DNA of 38,401 nt from a virus: positions 1 through 38,401 of the IMG/VR virus record IMGVR_UViG_3300049793_000034. One strand, given 5' to 3'. Made by a program: the position numbers and the translations under genes. Below the pieces are notes generated by a model. It was not told the DNA's origin, ran no database searches, and was given only the letters and a program-made list of their open reading frames with translations. Shown piece by piece: positions 20,634-27,748 of this stretch; position 1 is the stretch's first letter, and the number at the start of each line of letters is the position of its first letter.

Positions 20634-21112
20634 GCCTTTCATCGCATCAATCCGCAAAGATGAAGAACGACGAATGGCTTACGCCTCCTGAAATCCTCAA
20701 GGCATTAGGATCTTTCGATCTCTATCCCTGCGCCCCAGTGATTAGAGCATGGCCAACTGCGGATAATCATTTCTGTAAACGCGATAATGGCCTTGTTCAG
20801 CCTTGGTCTGGCCGCGTCTGGCTAAATCCACCTTTTGGTGTGGAAGCTGTAAAATGGATGCGGCGCATGGTTGAACACGGGAATGGCGTGGCTCTAATTC
20901 CCGCTCGGACTGAGACTCGCATGTTTTATGAAACAGTCTGGAACCATGCCGACGCAGTTTTGTTTATAAAGGGGAGGCCGCACTTCCATTACGTCGACGG
21001 AAGAAAGGCCAAAGCTAATAGCGGAGCGCCAATCTGCCTTATCGCTTACGGTTTTGATAACGCCAAATCGCTAAAGAATAGCGGTCTTGGATTCGTGGCT
21101 AACGCACGATGA
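20630..21112 (+). CDS. dam: Phage DNA N6-adenine methyltransferase (Dam-type)
   Basis: A 160-residue protein with the features of the compact phage Dam family: DEWLTPPEILKALGSFDLYP, GRVWLNPPFG with the catalytic NPPF (66-69), HGNGVALIPARTETRMFYE, and ADAVLFIKGRPHF. It transfers a methyl group from S-adenosylmethionine to adenine, in the usual case within GATC. Methylation could protect phage DNA from host restriction or mark replicated DNA. It overlaps its neighbours by 4 bases on both sides. Confidence 0.85.
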   Translation: MSLSSHQSAKMKNDEWLTPPEILKALGSFDLYPCAPVIRAWPTADNHFCKRDNGLVQPWSGRVWLNPPFGVEAVKWMRRMVEHGNGVALIPARTETRMFYETVWNHADAVLFIKGRPHFHYVDGRKAKANSGAPICLIAYGFDNAKSLKNSGLGFVANAR

Positions 21113-21669
21113 AGCTCAAGAAATGCCAGAACGATTCATGCGGCAAGAAGTTCGAACCGCGCCAGATCGGGCAGAGAGCATGTTCAACCGCCTGCGCCTT
21201 GCTCTATATTCACGCGCATCCTGAGATCATGGAGCGCATTGGGAAGCGATCAGCGGCACTTCAGAGGGCTAAGGCGAGGAAGGAGAGGAGAGACGGGCTG
21301 GAAAAGCTCAAGAGCCGGAGCGCATGGCTTAAGGATTGCCAGCGGGCATTTAACGCGATGATCAATCGGCGTGACCTGGGGAAGCCTTGCATTGCCTGCA
21401 ATCTACCGATTGTAACTGTGGTTCACGCCTCCCATTATCGGACAGTCGCCAGTTCTCCGCATTTGCGCTATGACGAAAGAAACTGCCATTCCGGCTGCGT
21501 TAAATGCAATGTTTTTTTAGTAGGCAACGTGATAAACTATAGATCGAATCTAATTAAAAGGATTGGACTGAAAGAGGTCGAATGCCTTGAATCTGATTCA
21601 TCGGTAAAAAAATGGACAATCACGGAGATAAAAGAAATGGAATCCAATTTTAGGCGGAATTACTTATGA
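21109..21669 (+). CDS. ninG: NinG/Rap-type recombination protein
   Basis: A 186-residue protein. The N-terminal zinc part has C6/C11 and CSTAC near 25-29. A basic helix follows, then the NinG core WLKDCQRAFNAMINRRDLG, KPCIACN, a HASHYRTV segment, LRYDERNCHSGCVKCN and an N-rich helix. Lambda NinG (Rap) acts at recombination junctions in the Red pathway, which fits the YqaJ-type exonuclease of this phage. The 3' part is AT-richer than the 5' part. It overlaps the HNH gene by ATGA. Confidence 0.85.
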   Translation: MKLKKCQNDSCGKKFEPRQIGQRACSTACALLYIHAHPEIMERIGKRSAALQRAKARKERRDGLEKLKSRSAWLKDCQRAFNAMINRRDLGKPCIACNLPIVTVVHASHYRTVASSPHLRYDERNCHSGCVKCNVFLVGNVINYRSNLIKRIGLKEVECLESDSSVKKWTITEIKEMESNFRRNYL

Positions 21670-22193
21670 CTGAAATTTGGAAGCCGATAGAAGGATACGA
21701 AGGAAAATACGAAATTAGCGATCATGGACGTGTTCGCGCTCTTTATCGTGAAGGTGAATATTTGGCTCGATGGGGAATTGCAAAAATGAACTTCCCTGCA
21801 AAGATGATGAAAATTTGCAGAACGCCGACTGGCTACAACTATGTAGCGCTCTCAAGGGATTCAGTTTCGATTAAATATCTAATACATCGCTTGGTTTTGG
21901 CTAATTTTATCGGCCATGACGAACGTCAATGCAACCATAAAGATGGAGACAAGGATAATAATCATATTGATAACTTGGAATACTGCACGCCACTCCAAAA
22001 TCTTCGTCATTGCATAGATGTTCTTGGCAAGAAACGCGGGGAAAGAATGGCCGCTGCAAAGCTAAAAGAAGCCGATATCCCGAATATCCGCAGTGACAAA
22101 AGGTCTCTGAGATTAATAGCCGCAGACTACGGTGTAAGTTTGCAGCAAATTCACCACATAAAAACTCGGAAACAGTGGGGCTGGCTGGCCTAA
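21666..22193 (+). CDS. HNH endonuclease with NUMOD4 domain (homing-type)
   Basis: A 175-residue protein. NUMOD4 is at residues 4-25 (IWKPIEGYEGKYEISDHGRV). The HNH core runs from IHRLVLANFIG through CNHKDGDKDNNHIDNLEYCT and NLRHC, and a C-terminal helix-turn-helix-like segment (RLIAADYGVSLQQIHHIKTRK) would bind DNA. This is the layout of free-standing homing nucleases such as I-HmuI relatives. It lies between NinG and NinB-like genes with overlapping ends and is AT-richer than the neighbours, as expected for a mobile gene. No intron is evident. Confidence 0.85.
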   Translation: MTEIWKPIEGYEGKYEISDHGRVRALYREGEYLARWGIAKMNFPAKMMKICRTPTGYNYVALSRDSVSIKYLIHRLVLANFIGHDERQCNHKDGDKDNNHIDNLEYCTPLQNLRHCIDVLGKKRGERMAAAKLKEADIPNIRSDKRSLRLIAADYGVSLQQIHHIKTRKQWGWLA

Positions 22194-22645
22194 TGCAATC
22201 CTTCATCCTCCCCACTACCAACCGCGAGATGATGGCCGCAAGGGTTCACAACTTCCTGCTGACGGCCTTGCCAGGGAATCGGCTAGAGGTCGTCGTAGGT
22301 CGCTACGTCAAGAAGCGCACCAATCCTCAGTGCCGGTGGCTCAATGGCGTGGCTTACAAGGCTCTGATGGATTTGACTGGATACGAGCGTGACGATATTT
22401 CAGAGTGGGCCAATGGGACGTTCTGGGGCTGGAAAACGATCAAATGCCCGAAGTCACCGAATAATCCAGAGGGCTGCAAAGATGTTCCGATTCGCACGAC
22501 GACGACTGACGAGAACGGCAAACGGTGCGTGATGACGACATTGCAGTTTCAGGACTTCAAGGAATTCATTCAAAGGCATGGGGCTAAGCTGGGAATCCAC
22601 ATTGCCGACCCGAACCAAGATGAGTTGACCGATTGGCAAGAATAG
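22193..22645 (+). CDS. NinB-like recombination protein (tentative)
   Basis: The start ATG 22193 overlaps the preceding stop (TAATG), giving 150 residues. It has TNREMMAARVHNFLLTALP, then RTNPQCRWLNGVAYKALMDL (where NinB-like proteins have a basic xNPQNxxxW segment), GYERDDISEW, RTTTTDENGKRCVMTT, and DFKEFIQRHGAKLGIHI. This order resembles NinB/Orf-type or related proteins that help load recombinases on ssDNA. The match is from memory, so the family call is moderate. Confidence 0.5.
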   Translation: MQSFILPTTNREMMAARVHNFLLTALPGNRLEVVVGRYVKKRTNPQCRWLNGVAYKALMDLTGYERDDISEWANGTFWGWKTIKCPKSPNNPEGCKDVPIRTTTTDENGKRCVMTTLQFQDFKEFIQRHGAKLGIHIADPNQDELTDWQE

Positions 22646-22724
22646 CGTAGCATCGCGGCGAGATGCAGTTAGGAGAAAGCCATGTACTCAGGTCTTTTGG
22701 GATTTCCTTAGTAGATCAATGATG

Positions 22725-22752
22725 TTGTGAACGGTTTGGCGCGAACCATAAT
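22725..22752 (+). promoter_or_regulatory. Possible promoter before the 48-residue gene
   Basis: TTGTGA (22725-22730), 16 nt, then CATAAT (22747-22752). It lies in the short non-coding interval 22646-22782, which otherwise holds only an unsupported 9-codon frame. It would read the small gene at 22783 and then the terminase genes. Confidence 0.4.
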
Positions 22753-22782
22753 CGCGTCCTGATAAATTGGAGCTAGAACCCA

Positions 22783-22929
22783 ATGGACAAAAGCATTAAA
22801 GAAGCAATCGAATGTCTCGCTAAGAGAATTAACAAAGACAGCACCCCGGACGAAGCGCTTAAGTTCACGCAAGCGGCATGCAATTTGGCAAACACTTTGG
22901 CTACTCTAGCCCACGGCAAGTTAATGTAA
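22783..22929 (+). CDS. Small helical phage protein (48 residues)
   Basis: ATG 22783 with GGAGCTAG upstream (long spacing). The product (DKSIKEAIECLAKRINKD, then STPDEALKFTQAACNLANTL) is a compact two-helix protein. Short proteins with a SxxDAxxxTQAACNLAN segment occur before terminase genes in other phages (from memory). Function is unknown. Confidence 0.62.
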   Translation: MDKSIKEAIECLAKRINKDSTPDEALKFTQAACNLANTLATLAHGKLM

Positions 22930-22996
22930 ATTCATGCATTTTGTGGCGGAGTGCGAGCTGGCAACGCAGGGCCGGAAGGCTGAAGCCAGTAGAACA

Positions 22997-23025
22997 TTGA
23001 CACCAATCAAAGTAAGTTATATAAA
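22997..23025 (+). promoter_or_regulatory. Strong late promoter before the terminase genes
   Basis: Consensus TTGACA (22997-23002), a 17-nt spacer, and TATAAA (23020-23025). It is the best promoter match in the window and lies 55 nt before the small-terminase start, so it probably drives packaging and head genes with the host sigma-70 polymerase. Confidence 0.75.
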
Positions 23026-23080
23026 ACATAACAGACGGCTACGAATGTGCCGATTCATCAAACATTTAGGATTGAAAATA

Positions 23081-23359
23081 ATGGCTGGCGCACCCAAAGG
23101 CAATGCCAATGCAGTTAAGAGCAATCATCTGGTCACAGATATGCTCAGACTAGTGGTTACTCAGGACCAGAAGAAGCTTAGAGCGGGCCTAGAGAAAATC
23201 CTAGATGAAGCTGAAAAAGGCAATTTATTCGCCATATCTTTCATTGCTGACAGATTGGAAGGAAAGCCAAAACAAGCAACTGAGATCACTGGCAAGAACG
23301 GATCTGATCTCCTTGGGTCAATCAAGCGAGTAATCATTGACCCGCGAATTACTGATTAA
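23081..23359 (+). CDS. Putative terminase small subunit
   Basis: The start ATG 23081 (MAGAPKGNANAVKSNHLVTD) is chosen because frames extending further upstream run through the promoter. The product is 92 residues. GAPKGNANA and the basic helices that follow, with KNGSDLLGSIKRVIID at the end, fit small DNA-recognition subunits of headful-packaging terminases. The position is directly upstream of the large subunit with a 23-nt overlap. It is shorter than P22 gp3 (162). Confidence 0.65.
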   Translation: MAGAPKGNANAVKSNHLVTDMLRLVVTQDQKKLRAGLEKILDEAEKGNLFAISFIADRLEGKPKQATEITGKNGSDLLGSIKRVIIDPRITD

Positions 23360-24560
23360 TACGCCCAGAGTCTTTGTTCCGCTGCTACAACCAGCTAGGT
23401 ACAAGGGCGCATGGGGCGGTCGAGGCTCAGCTAAGAGCCACTTCTTCGCAGAATCCTTAGTGGAACGCTGTGTAATGCAATCAGGGCTCAGGTGGGCCTG
23501 CTTACGTGAAGTGCAGAAGTCTCTACGTCTTTCGGTCAAACAGCTCATCGAAGACAAGATAGAGGCCTTTGGACTCGAATCCGAGTTTGAATCCAAGCGG
23601 GATGAGATCGTAACGCCTGGTAACGGCATCCTGATCTTTCAGGGTATGCAGGATCACACGGCAGACAGCATCAAATCGCTTGAAGGGTTTGATGGCGCTT
23701 TGTTTGAAGAGGCCCAGAGTGCCAGCCAGCGGAGTTTAGACTTGCTTCGTCCCACAATCCGCAAGGAAGAGTCCGAACTTTGGTTCGCTTGGAATCCGCT
23801 TAATGACACAGACCCAGTCGATGTGCTGCTGCGTGGTGAAAATCCGCCTCCCCGCTCAATCGTGGTTGAATCTAACTATGAAGACAATCCGTGGTTCCCG
23901 GATGTGCTTAGGGAGGAAATGGAGTACGACAAGCGCCGCGATCCCGACAAGTATGCCCACGTTTGGTTGGGGAAATACCGCAAGAACAGTGAAGCCAGAG
24001 TTTTCAAGAACTGGAAGATCGAAGAGTTTGAGGTAGGGCATGATTGGGTTAGGCGGCAGGGAGCTGACTGGGGCTTTAGTGTCGATCCCTCGGTTTTAAT
24101 CAGTTGCTATCTGCGCGGACGCACACTCTTTGTTGATCAGGAAGCCTATATGGTGGGCTGCGAGATCATCGATCTGCCTGAGTTATTTGATGGAGTGACG
24201 GATTCGCGTAAGTGGTTCACGACTGCAGATAGCGCCAGGCCAGAGACAATCAGCCATATGCGCAAGCATTGGAGCCAAAAGATCAATGCTGCGATCAAGG
24301 GGCCAAAGAGCTTAGATGAAGGGGTGGAATGGCTGAAGTCATTCGACATCGTGGTTCACCCGCGTTGCAAGCATTTGATCGATGAATTGAGCCTTTATAG
24401 CTACAAGGTTGATCCCAAGACACAGCAGGTCCTGCCAGAACTGGCCGACAAGGATAACCACATCATTGATGCCTTGAGATATGCCTGCGAAGGCGTAAGG
24501 CGCGCTGAAGTGGCCGAACCAGCAAAGGTTGTTGCATTGCCAATTGCGAACAGATGGTGA
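23337..24560 (+). CDS. Terminase large subunit (PBSX/Terminase_3 type)
   Basis: A 407-residue protein. The only start after the in-frame stop is TTG 23337; the first ATG lies well inside the ATPase domain. Walker A is GGRGSAKS (27-34), Walker B is FDGALFEEA (118-126) with the catalytic Glu pair, and a coupling motif follows (AWNPL). The nuclease domain has acidic residues at ADWGFSVD (Asp244), TADSA (Asp298) and NHIIDALRY (Asp378), the RNase H-like metal centre that cuts concatemers. It powers DNA packaging into the prohead through the portal. With a P22-like head, headful packaging is expected. Confidence 0.93.
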   Translation: MTRELLINTPRVFVPLLQPARYKGAWGGRGSAKSHFFAESLVERCVMQSGLRWACLREVQKSLRLSVKQLIEDKIEAFGLESEFESKRDEIVTPGNGILIFQGMQDHTADSIKSLEGFDGALFEEAQSASQRSLDLLRPTIRKEESELWFAWNPLNDTDPVDVLLRGENPPPRSIVVESNYEDNPWFPDVLREEMEYDKRRDPDKYAHVWLGKYRKNSEARVFKNWKIEEFEVGHDWVRRQGADWGFSVDPSVLISCYLRGRTLFVDQEAYMVGCEIIDLPELFDGVTDSRKWFTTADSARPETISHMRKHWSQKINAAIKGPKSLDEGVEWLKSFDIVVHPRCKHLIDELSLYSYKVDPKTQQVLPELADKDNHIIDALRYACEGVRRAEVAEPAKVVALPIANRW

Positions 24561-24588
24561 ATGATTCATCATCTTTGAGGGATTCAGC

Positions 24589-26688
24589 ATGAGAATGACA
24601 CAGCGCCTAACCGACATTCACGCCAGCGCATTGGCTGAGTTCGACAAGATTCAGTCGGCAGTTTACCCAGAGCGCATGCTCTGCTTAGAAGATCGCCGAT
24701 TTTACTCTATCGCAGGCGCGCAGTGGGAAGGACAGCTTGGGGAGCAGTTCAGCAACAAGCCAAAGTTTGAATTTAATAAGGTCCATCTCGCGGTCATTCG
24801 CATCATCAATGAATACCGTAACAATCGTATCACCGTGGATTTCCTGCCCAAAGCAGGCTTCGAAGACCAGAAGCTGGCGGACACTTGTGACGATCTATTC
24901 CGCGCAGACGAGCAGGATTCGGTAGCCCAAGAAGCCTACGACAACGCCTTTGAGGAAGCTTGCGCCGGCGGCTTCGGAGCTTTCCGTCTCTGCTCAGAAT
25001 ACGAGAATCCAGAAGACGAAGAGGATGAACGCCAGCGCATTCGGTTTGAGCCGATTGTGGATGCTGATAGCTCCGTGTTCTTCAGCCTCTCATCTAAGCG
25101 CCAGGACAAGCGCGATGCTAAGCGATGCTACGTCATCGTCAGCATGTCGACGCAAGCCTACCGTGATGAATACAACGATGATCCGGCAGCATGGCCTAAA
25201 GAGATACTTCAGACCCAGTTCGATTGGTATACCCCAGAAGTTACCTACATTGCTGAACTCTATGATGTAGAGAAGACCAAGAAGAAGATTCAGGTCTGGA
25301 AAGGGCTTGACGGCGAAGAAACCCAATACACCGATGAAGATTTTGAAGCTGACGAAGGCTTAGAGAATGAGTTGAAAGTCACGGGAAGTCAGTTGATCAA
25401 GACCAAGACGATCCAGACTCAGCGCGTCCGCAAATACATCATGTCGGGCGGCAAGATTCTAGAAGATTGTGGTTATATTGCAGGCAAGAACATCCCGATT
25501 GTTCCGGTTTACGGCAAACGTTGGTTTGTGGATAACGTTGAACGTTGCATGGGCCACGTACGTCTTGCTAAAGACCCTCAGCGCCTGAAGAACATGCAGC
25601 TCAGCAAATTGGGTGAGATCAGTGCGCTCTCAAGCGTGCAGAAGCCCATGATGACGCCTGAGCAGATTGCCGGGCACCAGCAGATGTGGGCTGATGACAA
25701 CATCAAGAACTATCCCTACCTGCTGATTAACAAGACCACAACGGCAGACGGTCAAAGCGTCATTGCTCCACCTGTCGGTTATACCCAAGTCCCCAATGTG
25801 CCTCCGGCTATGGCTGCACTGCTGCAGCTCACTGAACAGGACATGAAGGAGATTCTCGGTAGTCAGCAGGCCGCAGAGCAGATTGTTTCCGGTGTTAGCG
25901 GTAAAGCCGTAGAGATGATCCAGACGCGTCTCGATATGCAGACCTTCATCTACATGTCTAACTTCGCCAAAGCCATGAAACGTGCGGGTGAGATTTGGCT
26001 CAGCATGGCCAAAGAGCTTTATGTTGAAGAAGATCGCAAGATGAAGACGATCAATCAGCAGGGTGATGCTGGCACAGCAACCTTGATGAAGCCGATGATG
26101 GACAAGGAATCCGGCGCTATCAAAGCTGAAAATGATATGAGCAACGCTGAACTTGAAGTCTCAGTCGATGTCGGCCCTTCCTCAAGCAGCAAGCGTGCGG
26201 CAACCGTCAGAGCTTTGACTGGCATGATGCAGATCGCCAACCAAGACCCTGAGACGATGAATGTCCTCACTTCGATGGCCATGATGAACATGGAAGGTGA
26301 AGGCATTGGCGATGTCCGCGATTACTTCCATGCCAAATTGGTGAACATGGGTGTTGTCAAGCCGACTCCTGAAGAAGCCCAGCAGCTGGAAGCGGCTAGA
26401 GCCAATCAGAAGCCCGACGCACAGACGAACTACCTCAATGCTGCTGCTGAAGAAGCCACGGCCGGCGCAGCCAACAAGCGGGCCGATACGGTCTACAAGA
26501 TTGCAGGAGCTGAAGAGCGCCGCGCATCTGCCGTCAAACAGATTTCCAGCATTCCCATTGCTGAGCGTAATCAGACTCTGCAAGAGATTCAAGCCGCTGG
26601 AGAGTTACAAGCCCAGCAGTCGCAACAAGTTGTTTCAGAGCCCGCAAATCCTGAAGCAGCGCCGGTCCCCACTCAGCCGGTCCCATGA
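24589..26688 (+). CDS. Portal protein, P22 gp1-like
   Basis: A 699-residue protein (P22 gp1 is 725), ATG 24589. Conserved P22-type blocks are visible: FEFNKVHLAVIRIINEYRNN, NAFEEACAGGFGAFRL, IVSMSTQAYRDEY, then the motif GKNIPIVPVYGKRWFVDN (P22 has GEHIPIVPVFGEWGF) and RLAKDPQRLKNMQLS. The C-terminal ~100 residues are Gln/Ala/Glu-rich helices, like the P22 barrel. Twelve copies form the ring for DNA entry and exit and hold the tail. Confidence 0.93.
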   Translation: MRMTQRLTDIHASALAEFDKIQSAVYPERMLCLEDRRFYSIAGAQWEGQLGEQFSNKPKFEFNKVHLAVIRIINEYRNNRITVDFLPKAGFEDQKLADTCDDLFRADEQDSVAQEAYDNAFEEACAGGFGAFRLCSEYENPEDEEDERQRIRFEPIVDADSSVFFSLSSKRQDKRDAKRCYVIVSMSTQAYRDEYNDDPAAWPKEILQTQFDWYTPEVTYIAELYDVEKTKKKIQVWKGLDGEETQYTDEDFEADEGLENELKVTGSQLIKTKTIQTQRVRKYIMSGGKILEDCGYIAGKNIPIVPVYGKRWFVDNVERCMGHVRLAKDPQRLKNMQLSKLGEISALSSVQKPMMTPEQIAGHQQMWADDNIKNYPYLLINKTTTADGQSVIAPPVGYTQVPNVPPAMAALLQLTEQDMKEILGSQQAAEQIVSGVSGKAVEMIQTRLDMQTFIYMSNFAKAMKRAGEIWLSMAKELYVEEDRKMKTINQQGDAGTATLMKPMMDKESGAIKAENDMSNAELEVSVDVGPSSSSKRAATVRALTGMMQIANQDPETMNVLTSMAMMNMEGEGIGDVRDYFHAKLVNMGVVKPTPEEAQQLEAARANQKPDAQTNYLNAAAEEATAGAANKRADTVYKIAGAEERRASAVKQISSIPIAERNQTLQEIQAAGELQAQQSQQVVSEPANPEAAPVPTQPVP

Positions 26689-26706
26689 GTGAGCAAGGAG
26701 TAGAGC

Positions 26707-27603
26707 ATGCCTAAGATTGAAGTGATTGATGGAAAGACGCCGGAAGAACTCGCCGCAGAAGCTGCAGCATTAGCTGAATCCGGTGAAGAGGAAGAGCAGG
26801 AAGAGGAAGAAGAACTTGATCCTGAGCAGCCAGCCGAAGGCGCTGAAGCTGAACAGGAAGAAGAAACGATTGTCTCTATCGGTGAAGAATCTGTAGAGGA
26901 GGCTGCCGAGCGTCATACGCCGGCCCCGCAATGGATCAAGGAACTTCGCCAGAAGACCCGCGACCAAGCACGACAGATCAGGGAATTGACTGAACGGGCC
27001 AATGGGGCAGCCGGTGTGGTCCAGAAGATTCAAGTGGGCAAGAAGCCCACGCTAGAAGCCTGTGACTTCGATGCTGAACGCTTTGAGCGTGAGCTGGATA
27101 CTTGGCATGACACCAAGCGTAAGGCCGATCAGCAGGAAGCACAGGAGAAGGAACAGGCAGACGCCCAAGGCAAGCAGTGGCAAGAGCGCATGCAGGGCTA
27201 TGAGAAGAGCAAAGCAATCCTGAAGGTGATTGACTTCGAAGATGCTGAATCTGCTGTGCAAGAAGCGCTGACGGTCACGCAGCAGGGCATTATTGTCTCG
27301 GGCGTGGATAATTCAGCCTTGATGATCTACGCCTTGGGCAAGAATCCTGCCAAACTCAAAGAACTCGCTGCGATCAAAGATCCAGTCAAGTTCACTTTTG
27401 CCATCGCTAAGTTGGAGCCTCAATTGAAAACCACCACACGCAACAAAGCCCCGGCCCCAGAACGTCGTCTCGATAGCTCGGGATCAACCTCTGGCGTCGT
27501 GAACAACGAACTGGAAAAGCTTCGCGCCGAAGCTGAAAAGACCGGCGATTACACGAAGGTCGTCGCTTACCGTAAACGCATGAAAGAGAAAGCGCGTGCA
27601 TAA
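26707..27603 (+). CDS. Scaffolding protein, P22 gp8-like
   Basis: A 298-residue protein (P22 gp8 is 303), ATG 26707 behind AAGGAGTAG. Residues 24-56 are extremely acidic (runs of Glu). The middle is helical with heptads, and the C-terminus is basic (residues about 265-298, NNELEKLRAEAEKTGDYTK then RKRMKEKARA), matching the coat-binding helix-turn-helix at the end of P22 scaffold. It directs coat assembly and is then released. It sits between portal and coat as in P22. Confidence 0.87.
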   Translation: MPKIEVIDGKTPEELAAEAAALAESGEEEEQEEEEELDPEQPAEGAEAEQEEETIVSIGEESVEEAAERHTPAPQWIKELRQKTRDQARQIRELTERANGAAGVVQKIQVGKKPTLEACDFDAERFERELDTWHDTKRKADQQEAQEKEQADAQGKQWQERMQGYEKSKAILKVIDFEDAESAVQEALTVTQQGIIVSGVDNSALMIYALGKNPAKLKELAAIKDPVKFTFAIAKLEPQLKTTTRNKAPAPERRLDSSGSTSGVVNNELEKLRAEAEKTGDYTKVVAYRKRMKEKARA

Positions 27604-27606
27604 ATG

Positions 27607-27636
27607 TTGTAATCCCTGATTCATTGGGGGTATATT
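27607..27636 (+). promoter_or_regulatory. Candidate promoter for the coat gene
   Basis: TTGTAA (27607-27612), 18-nt spacer, TATATT (27631-27636). It begins just after the scaffold stop and would give a leader of about 100 nt before the coat ATG. A coat-only promoter followed by a terminator after coat would allow extra coat synthesis. Confidence 0.5.
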
Positions 27637-27668
27637 CAGCGCACTAGTTCCGGTTCTATCTAACCGAG

Positions 27669-27748
27669 CATGATCGGCTCCGCCTCCGAATGGTGAGTAA
27701 GCAGCAAATGCGAACTCAATTCCAATCATTCAACAGGAGCCGATCATG
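27669..27748 (+). promoter_or_regulatory. Leader hairpin that sequesters the coat ribosome-binding site and AUG
   Basis: CATGATCGGCTCC (27669-27681) is the exact reverse complement of GGAGCCGATCATG (27736-27748). The right arm contains the GGAG ribosome-binding site and the whole coat ATG. Inside the 54-nt interval, GAATGGT (27688-27694) can pair with ATCATTC (27725-27731, one G-U), so the structure is a 13-bp stem, a 6x4 internal loop and a 7-bp stem. As mRNA it would block initiation on coat until opened. Confidence 0.7.

Noticed and set aside
20268-20657. 129-codon minus-strand frame
   Set aside because: It is opposite the HTH gene and the small RHH-like gene, which have ATGA coupling and recognisable folds.
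22680-22710. 9-codon frame starting ATGTACTCAGG behind AGGAG
   Set aside because: It has a good ribosome-binding site but is too short to support; it may be a leader peptide, with no other evidence.
22930-23000. GC-rich structured stretch considered as tRNA or small RNA
   Set aside because: I could not fit a cloverleaf or a TpsiC arm. No tRNA-like sequence was found anywhere in the window by eye, and no CRISPR-like spaced repeats were seen.
26055-26592. Two overlapping minus-strand frames opposite the portal gene
   Set aside because: They are shadows of the codon pattern of the portal gene with no initiation signals.
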